A stretch of 64,000 bases of DNA from Sphingomonas suaedae (GCF_007833215.1 NZ_CP042239.1:1674001-1738000), one strand, 5' to 3'; counted from the stretch's first letter, positions 17,190 through 26,943 are shown. The notes: generated from the letters alone by a model not told the origin. Translations and numbers: made by a program.

Positions 17190-19583
17190 TCAGAACGAAG
17201 CCGCCACCTGCACATACCAGCTGCGCGGCCGCGCATAGATGCGCTCGGCATAGCCCAGCGTCGCTAGGCTGGCATTGCCCTGGATCAGATAGCGCTCGTC
17301 GAACACGTTGTTCACCCCGCCGCTCACCTCGATGCCGTTGTCGAGCTTGAGCGTCAGCGACGCATTGCCGAGGAAATAGCCGTCCTCCTCGATCAGCGGG
17401 ATGCTCCCGGTGATGAAGGTGATCTTCGACGTGTAGCTGCCATCGACGCGCGGGGTCAGCGTGGTGCTACCGCCAAGATCGATCCTGTAGCCCAGGCCGA
17501 AATTCGCCTGCATGTCGGGCGTGAAGGGCAGGTCGTCGTTCGGCGTCACCGTCGCGGTCGCACCCGGAACCGGCGTGATGCTCTTGATCTTGTCGTCCAG
17601 GATGCTGAACCCCGCATCCAGGATCAGGCCCCAGGGCGCACGATAACTCGCCTCGCCCTCAAGCCCGCGGATACGCGCCTCGCCCGCGTTGAACAGCAAC
17701 GGCACGACGCCCTGGCGGAAGATCAGCTGAATATCCTGATATTCGGCCTGGAACGCGGCGAAGTTCAGACGCAGCCGCCCGATATTGGTCTTCGCGCCGA
17801 TCTCGTAGCTGGTGACGCTTTCCTCCGCGAACGGCACGGGCAGATTGCCCGCGGGCGCCGCATTGTAGCGCGTGTTGTACCCGCCCGACTTGAAGCTCTT
17901 GGCATAGGACGCATAGGTGCTGATCGCGTCGCTCCAGCGATACTGGATGCTGGCTGAGCCGGTCAGCGCCGAGAAGTCCTGCTTGAACGGGCGGTTGAAG
18001 ATGAACAGCGGCCCGCCCTGCGATGTCGCGAGCGTGGGCAGCGGATCGGGGTCGGGCTGGGTCGCGGGGAACAGGTTGAGCACCGTGCCGCGATAGGTCT
18101 TGCGGTCGCTGGTGTAGCGCAGGCCGCCGCTGACCTCGAGCGCGTCGGTCACGTTCCACGTCACTTCGCCGAACGCCGCGACCGAATCGGTCTTGAGCCG
18201 CGACAGCTGAAGGTCGCGCGACCCTGGCCCGCCCGCCAGCAGCGATCCAATCACCGGCGGCGAGGGCGGGAAGGCGAGCGGAACGGTCGCGCGCTCGTCG
18301 GTGACCTCGTTGAAATAATAGCCGCCCAGGATCGCGTTGACCGATCCGAAGTCGAGCTGGAGCTGCACTTCCTGGCTGAACTGCGCCGATTGCGCGCCGA
18401 CATCGGTGGTGATCAGCAACAGCGGCGTGTTGTCGCCGTCACGGATGCCGCGCGATTCGGTCTCACGATAGGATGAGATGAGCTTCACCGACGCGACGTC
18501 GGTCAGCCGGATATTGGCGGTGGCGCCGACGCCCCACACTTCCGACGTGCTCTGCACCGGCGCGGTGCCGCCATTCACGAACGGGCCGCGGTCCTGGAAG
18601 TCGTTGGCGCAGCGCACATCGTTGATCATCGGCACGTTGGGCGCACCGAAGCGCGGGTCGCCCGGCACCAGCGGCGCGAACGGGATCGTCGCGCCCGGGC
18701 AGCCCGCCGCAACGCTGGCGATCGCGGCGACCGGCGCCTGCTCGTTCACCCCGGCAAAGGTGAAGGGCGCGCCATTCTCGTCCTGCTTGCTATAGTCCGC
18801 ACGCAGATAGAGGTCGAAGTCCGCCGACGGCTCCCACAGCAGCGACGCGGCGAGCGAATAGCGGTTCTCATTGCCCAGATCGAGACCGTCCACCGCACGG
18901 ATGACATAGCCATCGCGCTTGCGCACCCCGGCCGAAACGCGCGCCGCGACCGTCTGGCCCAGCGGCACGTTCACCACGCCAAAGCCTTCGATCAGATTGT
19001 CGCTGCCTGCGCGCACTCGCGCACGGCCGCTGAATTCGCCCAGGATCGGGCGTTGCGTCCGCACCAGGATCGCGCCGCCGATCGTGTTGCGCCCGAACAG
19101 CGTCCCCTGCGGCCCGCGCAGCACCTCGACGCCCGCAATATCGCCGAAATCGATCGCCCCGCCCACGGCGCGGCCGAGATACACTTCGTCCAGATAGACG
19201 CCGACGCCCGGATCAACCGCCGCGGTTGGATCGACCTGGCCGACGCCGCGGATGAAGACGACCGACGATGCGCTGTTGCCCGACAGCTGGCCGGCGGGCT
19301 TGAACTGCAGGCTCGGCGTGATCCGCTCCAGATCCTGCGTCTGGGTGATCTGGCGATCCTGTAGCATCTCCGCGCTGAACGCGGAGATCGCGACCGGCGT
19401 ATCCTGAAGGCTTTCCTCACGCCGGCGCGCGGTCACGACGATCTCGTCGGTGGGCGCCGGTGCGGCCTCGACCGCCGTGTCCTGTGCCAGCGCCGGAACG
19501 GCGGCGGTGAAGCTCAAAAATGCTGCAATTGCAGTGATGCTGGATGCGGCGCGGCCACGCGCGCGAAACTCTTCTCGGCCCAT
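17190..19583 (-). CDS. TonB-dependent outer-membrane receptor
   Basis: The protein is 797 residues from ATG 19583, which has GGGGAG upstream. A signal peptide (ITAIAAFLSFTAAVPALAQ) is followed by a TonB box (DEIVVTARRREESLQDTPVAISAF), a plug domain (FIRGVGQ, YLDEVYLGRAVGGAIDFGDIAGVEVLRGPQGTLFGRNTIGGAI) and a 22-strand-type barrel ending in aromatic SWYVQVAASF. It takes up a siderophore or other large nutrient using TonB-ExbBD energy. The substrate cannot be read from the sequence. No regulator or sigma/anti-sigma pair is adjacent. It ends at a strong terminator. Confidence 0.92.
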   Translation of the reverse strand: MGREEFRARGRAASSITAIAAFLSFTAAVPALAQDTAVEAAPAPTDEIVVTARRREESLQDTPVAISAFSAEMLQDRQITQTQDLERITPSLQFKPAGQLSGNSASSVVFIRGVGQVDPTAAVDPGVGVYLDEVYLGRAVGGAIDFGDIAGVEVLRGPQGTLFGRNTIGGAILVRTQRPILGEFSGRARVRAGSDNLIEGFGVVNVPLGQTVAARVSAGVRKRDGYVIRAVDGLDLGNENRYSLAASLLWEPSADFDLYLRADYSKQDENGAPFTFAGVNEQAPVAAIASVAAGCPGATIPFAPLVPGDPRFGAPNVPMINDVRCANDFQDRGPFVNGGTAPVQSTSEVWGVGATANIRLTDVASVKLISSYRETESRGIRDGDNTPLLLITTDVGAQSAQFSQEVQLQLDFGSVNAILGGYYFNEVTDERATVPLAFPPSPPVIGSLLAGGPGSRDLQLSRLKTDSVAAFGEVTWNVTDALEVSGGLRYTSDRKTYRGTVLNLFPATQPDPDPLPTLATSQGGPLFIFNRPFKQDFSALTGSASIQYRWSDAISTYASYAKSFKSGGYNTRYNAAPAGNLPVPFAEESVTSYEIGAKTNIGRLRLNFAAFQAEYQDIQLIFRQGVVPLLFNAGEARIRGLEGEASYRAPWGLILDAGFSILDDKIKSITPVPGATATVTPNDDLPFTPDMQANFGLGYRIDLGGSTTLTPRVDGSYTSKITFITGSIPLIEEDGYFLGNASLTLKLDNGIEVSGGVNNVFDERYLIQGNASLATLGYAERIYARPRSWYVQVAASF

Positions 19584-19717
19584 CGTCACACACTCCCCTG
19601 TCATCCCCGGATTCTTGGCGATCCGCGGTCGGACCTTTAGTCCCATCGCCCATTGTTTTTGTCAATAACAGTTATGACACGAAACTACTATGACGGTTGA
19701 GCACCTTGTCTTCCGCA

Positions 19718-20257
19718 TCATCCTTCGCGCAACGGCAGTTCCAGCGCGAAGCAATCGGGATGATGAAAATCGGGCTTCCCCGGCGGATGACGAAGCGCCC
19801 AATAGGATTTGGTGCCGTCGATTTCCTCGATCACCGCGGAGAGGGCGAACCGCGCGTTCGGCCGGGCGACGATCGCCCCGGCGTCGAAATCGGCGCCGAC
19901 GGCAACGGTGTCGGCCCAAGTCGCCACGGTGATCTGAGGCTCGTCCATATCCTTGGATCGCATTCCTTCGCGATAGGTGTCGAAGCTATAGGCTGCCCAT
20001 TGCCGTGAAGAGGTGAGGTTGATCTCGTCATAGGCAGGGCTGTCGCCATTTCGGAAAAACACTTCGAAACAGGTCGCCTGCCATAGCCCATCGGCCCGGG
20101 CCGGTTCGCCCAAGGCAGGAAATCGCACGACATCGATCGCACCGTTCACCACATACCACAGACGCAACCCCGTCCCGCGCAGCCGCGACACCTCCACCGC
20201 CAGCGTGATCGACGGATGCGGCATGTCAGGATGGGGGATCAGCCGATGCTTTTGCAA
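19718..20257 (-). CDS. DOMON-like domain protein
   Basis: This protein is about 179 residues and has the pattern of the DOMON-like family of sphingomonads: [62 protein letters not shown] and ELPLREG at the end. A TTG at 20257 after GGAGATGGAG is the best start: it keeps the conserved N-terminus and avoids overlap with the divergent tyrS ATG 31 bp away. Longer ATG starts at 20290 or 20320 are possible but would overlap tyrS. DOMON folds bind heme or sugar. The role here is unknown. Confidence 0.75.
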   Translation of the reverse strand: MQKHRLIPHPDMPHPSITLAVEVSRLRGTGLRLWYVVNGAIDVVRFPALGEPARADGLWQATCFEVFFRNGDSPAYDEINLTSSRQWAAYSFDTYREGMRSKDMDEPQITVATWADTVAVGADFDAGAIVARPNARFALSAVIEEIDGTKSYWALRHPPGKPDFHHPDCFALELPLREG

Positions 20258-20288
20258 ACTCCATCTCCATGCTAACCGCCCGCGCACC

Positions 20289-21515
20289 ATGACCGAATAC
20301 GCATCCGATCTGCTCCGCACCCTGTCCGACCGTGGTTACATCCACCAGGTCACCGACGCCACTGCGCTCGACGCGCTGGCGGCCAAGCAGATCGTGCCCG
20401 GCTATATCGGCTTCGATCCCACCGCCCCCTCGCTCCACGTCGGCAGCCTCGTCCAGATCATGCTGCTGCGCCGGATGCAACAGACCGGGCACAAGCCGAT
20501 CGTGCTGATGGGCGGCGGCACCGGCAAGATCGGCGACCCCAGCTTCAAGGACGAAGCGCGCAAGCTGATGACGGACGAGGTCATCGCGGCCAATGTCGCG
20601 TCGATCAAGACCGTGTTCGAAAAGTTCCTGACCTTCGGTGACGGTCCCACCGACGCGATGATGGTCGACAATGCCGACTGGCTCGACAAGCTCGAATACA
20701 TTCCCTTCCTGCGCGACATCGGGAAGCATTTCTCGATCAACCGCATGCTCAGCTTCGACTCGGTCAAGCTGCGCCTCGACCGCGAACAGTCGCTGTCGTT
20801 CCTCGAATTCAACTACATGATCCTCCAGGGCTATGACTTTCTGGAGCTGTCGCGCCGCGCCGGATGCCGGTTGCAGATGGGCGGGTCGGATCAGTGGGGC
20901 AACATCGTCAACGGCATCGAGCTGTCGCGCCGCGTCGACGGGACCGAAGTGTACGGCGTCACCACCCCGCTGATCACCACGGCCGACGGCGGCAAGATGG
21001 GCAAGACCATGTCGGGCGCGGTGTGGCTCAACGAAGACGCGCTCCCCGCCTTCGATTACTGGCAGTTCTGGCGCAACACCGACGACCGCGATGTCGGCCG
21101 CTTCCTGCGCCTGTTCACCGATCTGCCGCTGGACGAGATCGCCCGCCTCGAAGCGCTGCAGGGCGCGGAAATCAACGAGGCGAAGAAGATCCTCGCGACC
21201 GAAGCCACCGCCATGTGCCGCGGCCGCGACGCCGCGCTGGCCGCCGAGGAAACCGCGCGCAAGACCTTCGAGGAAGGCGCCTCCGGCGACGCCCTGCCCA
21301 CTTTGTCGGTCAGCGGCGAGATCAGCGTCGTCGACGCCCTTGTCGGCCTCGGCTTTGCCGCGTCCAAGGGCGAAGCCCGCCGCCTGATCAAGGGCGGCGG
21401 CGCGCGCATCGATGGCGAAAAAGTCGGCGATGAAGCCGCGACCGTCACTGTCGGCGCCGATCCGGTGCGCGTGTCGGCGGGGAAGAAGCATCACGGGCTG
21501 CTCAACCCCGTCTAG
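20289..21515 (+). CDS. tyrS: Tyrosyl-tRNA synthetase
   Basis: The product is a class I aminoacyl-tRNA synthetase of 408 residues. The HIGH-like motif is HVGS in [21 protein letters not shown], the KMSKS-like motif is KMGKT in [13 protein letters not shown], and the tyrosine pocket shows [13 protein letters not shown]-terminal S4 RNA-binding domain ([27 protein letters not shown]) binds tRNA-Tyr. Length and domain order are normal. It is divergent from the DOMON-like gene. Confidence 0.96.
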   Translation: MTEYASDLLRTLSDRGYIHQVTDATALDALAAKQIVPGYIGFDPTAPSLHVGSLVQIMLLRRMQQTGHKPIVLMGGGTGKIGDPSFKDEARKLMTDEVIAANVASIKTVFEKFLTFGDGPTDAMMVDNADWLDKLEYIPFLRDIGKHFSINRMLSFDSVKLRLDREQSLSFLEFNYMILQGYDFLELSRRAGCRLQMGGSDQWGNIVNGIELSRRVDGTEVYGVTTPLITTADGGKMGKTMSGAVWLNEDALPAFDYWQFWRNTDDRDVGRFLRLFTDLPLDEIARLEALQGAEINEAKKILATEATAMCRGRDAALAAEETARKTFEEGASGDALPTLSVSGEISVVDALVGLGFAASKGEARRLIKGGGARIDGEKVGDEAATVTVGADPVRVSAGKKHHGLLNPV

Positions 21516-21617
21516 ACCAGCCCCCGGCTAGAGGTTGGTAACCACACTGGTTGCCGACATATTTACCCGCCTACCCTTAGGGAAACCGCACGAAACCTCG
21601 AGTTTTGTGGGGGCAGC

Positions 21618-21956
21618 GTGAGTTACGAGTTCTCGTCGATCGTCCGCGACATCGCCGCCGACACCGATCAGCGGGCCATGACGCGCGACGCGGTTCATTA
21701 CCGCGCCCGCGCCTTCGGCCCCGATGCCGAGCCGCACACGCTGCTGATCGTCAACATTTCCCCCCACGGCCTGATGGCGCGGTGCGAGCATGAATTTGCC
21801 GAAGGCGACCGCCTGCGCGTCATGCTCCCGGTGGTCGGCGCGCTCCCCGCCGAAATCCGCTGGTCGCTCGGCGGCCGCATCGGCGTTAGCTTCGACAGCG
21901 CGGTCGACCTGGCGAGCTATTACGAGCTGCTGGCGCAGATGCTGAAGGTGGGGTGA
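21618..21956 (+). CDS. PilZ-domain protein
   Basis: A 112-residue single PilZ domain with an arginine-rich N-terminal stretch (RDAVHYRARAF) and NISPHGLMARC, equivalent to the D/NxSxxG part of the c-di-GMP-binding motif. The start is GTG at 21618 after GGGGG. PilZ proteins bind c-di-GMP to control motility, adhesion or polysaccharide output. The RxxxR part is imperfect, so binding is not assured. It follows tyrS by 102 bp that includes a short AT-rich stretch. Confidence 0.72.
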   Translation: MSYEFSSIVRDIAADTDQRAMTRDAVHYRARAFGPDAEPHTLLIVNISPHGLMARCEHEFAEGDRLRVMLPVVGALPAEIRWSLGGRIGVSFDSAVDLASYYELLAQMLKVG

Positions 21957-22200
21957 GCCTGCTAAGCCCCCGAGGGGGGCGGGCTAGATTGCCTCATCCC
22001 GCCTGGCGGGATCCGGGTCTCTCCAAGCGCATCGCTCCAGCCTCCTGCCCAGCGACCGCCTTCTAATGGACCCGACATAACGCCGCTGTGGCAGCTGAAC
22101 TTGGGTAGGACGCCGAATTGCGGCTTTCGGCAACCCCCGGCATTTGAATGGGCCCCAAGCTCTTGTGAATGGGCCCCAAGCTCTTGGGACCTGCCGTTGA
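21957..22200. other. Intergenic spacer with a hairpin
   Basis: No convincing gene is seen. ATCCCGCCTGGCGGGAT at 21997-22013 is a near-perfect palindrome that may terminate the PilZ transcript. The right half carries the 21-bp tandem repeat listed separately. A 74-codon minus-strand frame here spans the tandem repeat and has no ribosome site. Confidence 0.4.
22145..22186. repeat. Two perfect 21-bp tandem repeats
   Basis: The unit TGAATGGGCCCCAAGCTCTTG occurs twice head to tail (22145-22165 and 22166-22186). Each unit contains the palindrome GGGCCC. The pair sits 15 bp upstream of the promoter of the beta-lactamase-like gene. Confidence 0.85.
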
Positions 22201-22246
22201 TTGACCATCTCGCAGATTTACTGTATTACTACTGCAATACAGTAAA
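22201..22246 (+). promoter_or_regulatory. Promoter with an 11-bp-arm palindromic operator
   Basis: TTGACC (22201-22206) and TATTAC (22224-22229) form a -35/-10 pair with a 17-bp spacer. A perfect inverted repeat TTTACTGTATT (22217-22227) and AATACAGTAAA (22236-22246) covers the -10 and the likely start site. A repressor bound here would block transcription of the hydrolase gene that starts 11 bases later. The regulator is not in the window. Confidence 0.75.
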
Positions 22247-22257
22247 AGGGGCTGGAA

Positions 22258-23445
22258 ATGTTCAATGCCGCGCGCCGTGAAGTCCTTATGGGAGCAGCGA
22301 TGGCAGCCCTGTCCGCGCGCACCGCCGTGGGTGCCGCAGGCACTTCAGTCGAACGCGCCTCGGCAGTGGGGAAGGCGGGTGCGTGGTTGGAGGGGGTATT
22401 CGCCACCAGGCCTGCGCCTGCCATATCGGTCGCGGTCGCCAACCCCGATGGGCTTGTATGGGCAGGTACCGCCGGAGTCGCTAATCTCGAACTCGCCGTT
22501 CCTGCCCGGACGGATACCCTGTTCCCGCTCGGATCGATCAGCAAAGTCGTCACCTCGACGCTGGCGGCGCGGCTGGCATTGCGCGGCGTGCTTGACCTTG
22601 ATGCGCCCATCAGCGCCGCCATGCCCGGGCTGCCCGCACAGCATCGCGATACGACCCTGCGTCAGCTGCTCACGCATCGCGCCGGCATCCGGCACTTTTC
22701 GGCTGCCGAAGCCGACATGGGGACCAACGGATCGCCAGTGTTCATGCGGGTGTATCGGTCTGAGGACGACGTTCTCGCCCTGTTCATAAACGATCCGCTT
22801 GTCGCGCCGCCGGGCACCGCAGTGAATTATTCCTCCTACGGCTATACGCTCGCCTCGATGGTGATGGCTGCGACGTCCGGCCGCGCCTTTCTCGATCTGG
22901 TCGAGGCCGAGATCGCCATACCCTTCAATGTGCCGAGCCTCGTGCCCGATGACCCATGGCGCATCACGCCGCATCGAGCCGCAGGGTATATGAATGATCT
23001 CGACCTCAGGATGTTCGGCGCCGGCCTGCCTGAAGGCGCGAAACCGAAGCTCGACAATGGTTGGGCCAACCTGCCATTCAACAATTCCGCTTACTCCTGG
23101 TCGGGAGCGGGCTTTCTCATGACGCCATCGGACACCGCAAGATTCGGTGCAGCCATGATCGATTCACAAGCGAGCGTTTTGAACGAAGCGGAACGGGCAC
23201 TGCTCTTCACACCGGTGACGGTGGCGACGAAATCCTCACCACCCCTGGGCCTTGGCTGGCGTATCGATACCGACAAGACCGGGCGGCGAAGATGGCATCA
23301 TGCCGGCGCCACGCCAGGGGGCTGCCAACTGCTAGTCGTGTATCCCGACCAGCGTCTGTCCGTGGCAATCGCCGGGAACGTGATGACGATGAAGATGAAC
23401 CTGCTGCAAGGCGCAGCCGAGCTGATCGAGGTCTTTACAGAGTAG
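22258..23445 (+). CDS. Exported class C beta-lactamase-like serine hydrolase
   Basis: This 395-residue protein has an N-terminal leader with RREVLMGAAMAALSA (Tat-like). The class C/penicillin-binding-protein fold shows SISK (nucleophile Ser in GSISKVVTS), YSSYGY in place of the YxN motif, and HHAGATPGG in the KTG/HxG position. Such proteins include D-aminopeptidases, esterases and EstB-type hydrolases as well as AmpC; the departure from YxN and KTG makes a true beta-lactamase unlikely. It is controlled by a strongly palindromic promoter and followed by an apparently empty 190-bp spacer. Confidence 0.8.
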   Translation: MFNAARREVLMGAAMAALSARTAVGAAGTSVERASAVGKAGAWLEGVFATRPAPAISVAVANPDGLVWAGTAGVANLELAVPARTDTLFPLGSISKVVTSTLAARLALRGVLDLDAPISAAMPGLPAQHRDTTLRQLLTHRAGIRHFSAAEADMGTNGSPVFMRVYRSEDDVLALFINDPLVAPPGTAVNYSSYGYTLASMVMAATSGRAFLDLVEAEIAIPFNVPSLVPDDPWRITPHRAAGYMNDLDLRMFGAGLPEGAKPKLDNGWANLPFNNSAYSWSGAGFLMTPSDTARFGAAMIDSQASVLNEAERALLFTPVTVATKSSPPLGLGWRIDTDKTGRRRWHHAGATPGGCQLLVVYPDQRLSVAIAGNVMTMKMNLLQGAAELIEVFTE

Positions 23446-23635
23446 ACCGGCGCCTTTGGGGGAGCTCGTCGATTGTTGTTCCAAATCCCCAAAGATTGGG
23501 AGCAATCAATCCGATTTGACCGACGAATGCTATGGACGAGAGGCTTGCACTTCGAAGCGACGCCCGGCCGTGAAATGTATGAAATAGCGTCGAAATCTGC
23601 TCATCCTGAATTTTACCGCACCGCTCCCGCAACCC

Positions 23636-25693
23636 TCACCCCGCCCGCAACAAGCCCACAGCCGCATCGCGCTCGAACAAATACAGCGCCACCCGCGCCG
23701 CCTGTCCGCGCTCCCCGTCCAGCCCGCCGTCGCGGTCGACCAGCAGCCGCGCATCGTCGGTCGCCGCCGCGATCAGTTCGGCGAACTTCTCCGGCGGGGC
23801 GAGCCGGAACGTCTGTTCCCCCGATTGCCGCGTCCCCAGCATCTCGCCCGCACCGCGCAGCCGCAGATCCTCTTCGGCGATCCGAAACCCGTCATTGGTC
23901 TCGCGCATCAGCGCCAGCCGCGCGCGCGATGTCTCGCTCAACGTCCCGCCGCGCAGCAGCACGCACACCGACCGCCCCCCGCCGCGCCCGACCCGCCCGC
24001 GCAACTGGTGCAGCTGCGCCAGCCCGAACCGGTCCGCCGCCTCGATCACGATCAGCGTCGCGTTGGGGACATCGACCCCGACCTCGATCACCGTCGTCGC
24101 GACCAGCACGCCGAGTTCGCCCGCGGAAAAGCGCGCCATCACCGCGTCCTTTTCCGGCCCCTTCATCCGGCCATGGACCAGCCCCACCCGATCGCCGAAC
24201 CGCGCGCGCAGCGCCTCGGCCCGCGCCTCGGCGGCGGCAAGGTCGGTCTTCTCGCTCTCCTCGACCAGCGGACATACCCAATAGGCCTGCCCCCCGCCCG
24301 ACAGATGCCGGGCAAGGCCGTTGACCACCTCCTCGATCCGCTCCTCGCTGATCACGCTGGTCTCGATCGGCTGGCGCCCCGGCGGCATCTCGTCGAGCTT
24401 GCTCACATCCATCTCGCCATGCGTCGCGAGTTGCAGCGTGCGCGGGATCGGTGTCGCGGTCATAACCAGCAAATGCGGCGCGGTCTTCGCCTTGGCCTGC
24501 AGCATCATCCGCTCGGCGACGCCGAAACGGTGTTGCTCGTCCACCACGACTAGGCCGAGATCGCGATATTCGACCCCCTGCTGAAAAATCGCATGGGTGC
24601 CGATCAGGATGTCGATCGACCCATCGGCGACCCCCATCAGCGTCGCTTCGCGCGCCCGGCCCTTGTCGCGCCCGGTCAGGATTGCGATCTCGACGCCAAG
24701 GCCCGCGAACAACTTGCGCAGCGTCTCATAATGTTGCCGCGCCAGTATCTCGGTCGGCGCCAGCATCGCCCCCTGCGCCTCCGCCTCGACTGCGATCAGC
24801 AGCGCCATCGCCGCCACCAAAGTCTTGCCCGCACCGACATCGCCCTGAAGGAGCCGCAGCATCGGGCGCGGCTGGGCCATATCGCCCTCGATCTCGCGGA
24901 TCGTCCGCGCCTGCGCCCCGGTCGGCGTGTAGGGCAGGCTCAGCGCATCGCGCAGCCGCCCGTCGCCCTGCAGCGCGCGCCCCTTCTTCGCCCGCGCCGC
25001 CCCGCGCACCAGCATCAGCGCCAGCTGGTTGGCGAACACCTCGTCATAGGCCAGCCGGTCGCGCGCCTTGGCATCCGCCGGATCGGCATGGATGCGCTCA
25101 AGCGCCTCACGCCAGTCGGGCCAGCCCTTGCGCGCCTTCAAACTCGGCTCGATCCATTCGGGAAGCACGGGCGCGCGTTCCACCGCCTGCGCCGCAAAAT
25201 CCGCCAGCCGCTTCGACGTCATCCCCTCCGACAGCGGATAGATCGCCTCACGCCCACCCGGCCGCGGCTCGCTCAGCGCGACCACCTCAGGATGCACGAT
25301 CTGCAGCTCCTGGCCATAGTGGTCGAGCTTCCCCGACACCCATTTGGCCTCGTTCAGCGGCAGTTGCTTCTTCACCCAGCCGCTATTCCCGCCAAAGAAG
25401 ACGAGCGTGACATAATTGCCGCGCGCATCGGTCGCCTCGACCCGCGCCGGCGCCCGCGCGCTCCCGCCCATGCGATAATTCACCGGCGTCAGCTTGATCG
25501 CGATCGTCCGCCCGACATCCGCCTGATCCAGCTCCTCGCGCGGCAGCCGGTCGATATAGCCAGAGGGCAAATGAAACGCGACATCCACCACCCGGGCAAG
25601 CCCCAGCCGCTCCAGCGGCTTGGCCAGTTGCGGCCCCACACCTTTCAGCGCGGTGACTTCGGCAAAGAGAGGGTTGAGGATATCGGGGCGCAT
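23636..25693 (-). CDS. recG: ATP-dependent DNA helicase RecG
   Basis: The 685-residue protein remodels stalled replication forks and Holliday junctions. An N-terminal wedge/OB domain (residues ~60-150) is followed by helicase motifs: Walker A GDVGAGKT, DEQH box VVVDEQHRFG, motif III MTATPIPRTL, and motif VI HQLRGRVGRGG. The length is normal. RecG next to sdhE and mfd is a common alphaproteobacterial arrangement; here a surface-protein gene has been placed between recG and sdhE. Confidence 0.95.
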   Translation of the reverse strand: MRPDILNPLFAEVTALKGVGPQLAKPLERLGLARVVDVAFHLPSGYIDRLPREELDQADVGRTIAIKLTPVNYRMGGSARAPARVEATDARGNYVTLVFFGGNSGWVKKQLPLNEAKWVSGKLDHYGQELQIVHPEVVALSEPRPGGREAIYPLSEGMTSKRLADFAAQAVERAPVLPEWIEPSLKARKGWPDWREALERIHADPADAKARDRLAYDEVFANQLALMLVRGAARAKKGRALQGDGRLRDALSLPYTPTGAQARTIREIEGDMAQPRPMLRLLQGDVGAGKTLVAAMALLIAVEAEAQGAMLAPTEILARQHYETLRKLFAGLGVEIAILTGRDKGRAREATLMGVADGSIDILIGTHAIFQQGVEYRDLGLVVVDEQHRFGVAERMMLQAKAKTAPHLLVMTATPIPRTLQLATHGEMDVSKLDEMPPGRQPIETSVISEERIEEVVNGLARHLSGGGQAYWVCPLVEESEKTDLAAAEARAEALRARFGDRVGLVHGRMKGPEKDAVMARFSAGELGVLVATTVIEVGVDVPNATLIVIEAADRFGLAQLHQLRGRVGRGGGRSVCVLLRGGTLSETSRARLALMRETNDGFRIAEEDLRLRGAGEMLGTRQSGEQTFRLAPPEKFAELIAAATDDARLLVDRDGGLDGERGQAARVALYLFERDAAVGLLRAG

Positions 25694-25866
25694 CGATGCT
25701 GACCTAACCGCCCGCTTCGCTACGGCGCAAGCCGGAGTGGACGAACGCTACGAACTCATGGGCATTCTTCGCCTCGCGTCGCAACGGCTTCAAGCAGAAT
25801 GCTTTGTCGTGCTGCCAAGTTCGCCGGATAGGGTATGTGGCCGTATCTGCCACGGGAGGAAACAAA

Positions 25867-26487
25867 ATGCGCCGTTATTTCACCGCGATTCTGGCACCTT
25901 GTCTTTGGATCATGCCCGCCCAAGCGCAGGAAAACTGGGAAGGGACGCCGGTACCACCTGCAAACGGATCGGCCGGAAAGGTTAGCGGGAACGAATATAT
26001 CGTTGCCCGGTGTAATCGCCGCGTACCTAACAACTACCTGTGCACCGATGATCCATTGGCGGTCCGCGAGGTTTTCATCCCGATCAGCGAGTTTGCGCGG
26101 TGGGATACCGTAGATGCCCTGCGGCAGGATCTGGTCGGGCTGGCCGGAACGGTCGAGATGCAGGGCGGTCGCATTGCCGCGCTCGAAACTATTGTCGGAT
26201 TGCAGGGCGCTGACATAGCCGAGTTGGACCGAAAGATGGAGCGGGACCGCGTGTCCGCCCGGCAGGGTATCGCCGCTGCGGTTGCGATCGGAAATGCGCC
26301 GATGCCGTCGGAGCCAGGCCGTCTCAGCTATGATATCAATGTCGCGACCTTCCGCGGGGAGCAGGCGGCGGGTGGTTCCTTCAAATATCGCCTGAACCTG
26401 CCCGATCCTACTGCGATCTCGTTCGGATTCTCGTCTTCCGGTAGAGGAAATCAAGCAGCACGCGTTGGGCTCTCCGGCGAGTTTTGA
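25867..26487 (+). CDS. Minimal YadA-type trimeric autotransporter-like protein
   Basis: This 206-residue protein has a signal peptide (MRRYFTAILAPCLWIMPAQA) and a ~60-residue segment with two Cys. A short heptad-like coiled coil (about residues 75-125, VDALRQDLVGLAGTVEMQGGRIAALE) leads into a C-terminal segment matching the YadA-like membrane anchor: ARQGIAAAVAIGNAPMPSEPG, then alternating strands ending LSGEF. Three copies would build one 12-strand pore. There is almost no passenger. GGGAGGA precedes the ATG at six bases. It lies between recG and sdhE, an unusual place. Adhesin function is not evident. Confidence 0.7.
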   Translation: MRRYFTAILAPCLWIMPAQAQENWEGTPVPPANGSAGKVSGNEYIVARCNRRVPNNYLCTDDPLAVREVFIPISEFARWDTVDALRQDLVGLAGTVEMQGGRIAALETIVGLQGADIAELDRKMERDRVSARQGIAAAVAIGNAPMPSEPGRLSYDINVATFRGEQAAGGSFKYRLNLPDPTAISFGFSSSGRGNQAARVGLSGEF

Positions 26488-26673
26488 TGCGCGAAATCAT
26501 TGTCCGGGGCCATGCGACTGTTCGCACCACAGAGAGGAGAACCGGCAAATCTGGCAGCATCCAGCGATGAAGTTGCGACTGGCGCTGATCGGCTCAGACA
26601 CCTATCTGAAACCCATATTCTCACTGCCGACCGCGCATTTTTTGGCGCTGTCGGCCAATTTGCGTTGGACTCG

Positions 26674-26940
26674 ATGAACCGCGAAACCCGCATCAAACGC
26701 CTTCGCTTCCGCGCCTGGCACCGCGGCGTCAAGGAAGCCGACCTGATGATCGGCGGTTTCTTCGACGCCCACCATGCCGGCTGGAACGATGCCGAGATCG
26801 AACTGTTCGAAGCGCTGCTGGAGGAACAGGATGTCGACATCATGGCCTGGGCGATGGGCGGCCAACCCGTCCCGCCCGAATATCAGGGCACGATCATGTC
26901 CGCGCTCAAGACGCTGAACTACGTGCCGGTCGCGAAATAA
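26674..26940 (+). CDS. sdhE: Succinate dehydrogenase assembly factor 2
   Basis: The 88-residue protein of the SdhE/Sdh5 family attaches FAD to the SdhA flavoprotein. The conserved RGxxE motif is seen in HRGVKEADLMIGGF, with WNDAEIELFEALLEEQDVDIMAWAMG following. The start at 26674 gives the standard N-terminus (MNRETRIKRLRFRAWHRG). It sits between recG and mfd, as in other sphingomonads. Confidence 0.93.
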   Translation: MNRETRIKRLRFRAWHRGVKEADLMIGGFFDAHHAGWNDAEIELFEALLEEQDVDIMAWAMGGQPVPPEYQGTIMSALKTLNYVPVAK

Positions 26941-26943
26941 CCA

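Noticed and set aside
21984..22208. 74-codon minus-strand frame
   Set aside because: It reads through a tandem repeat and a hairpin, lacks a ribosome site and is Arg/Pro-rich without structure.
23473..24324. 283-codon plus-strand frame at the recG 3' end
   Set aside because: Most of it is antisense to recG and is a Pro/Arg/Ala string; its first 160 bases lie in a spacer where I see no gene.
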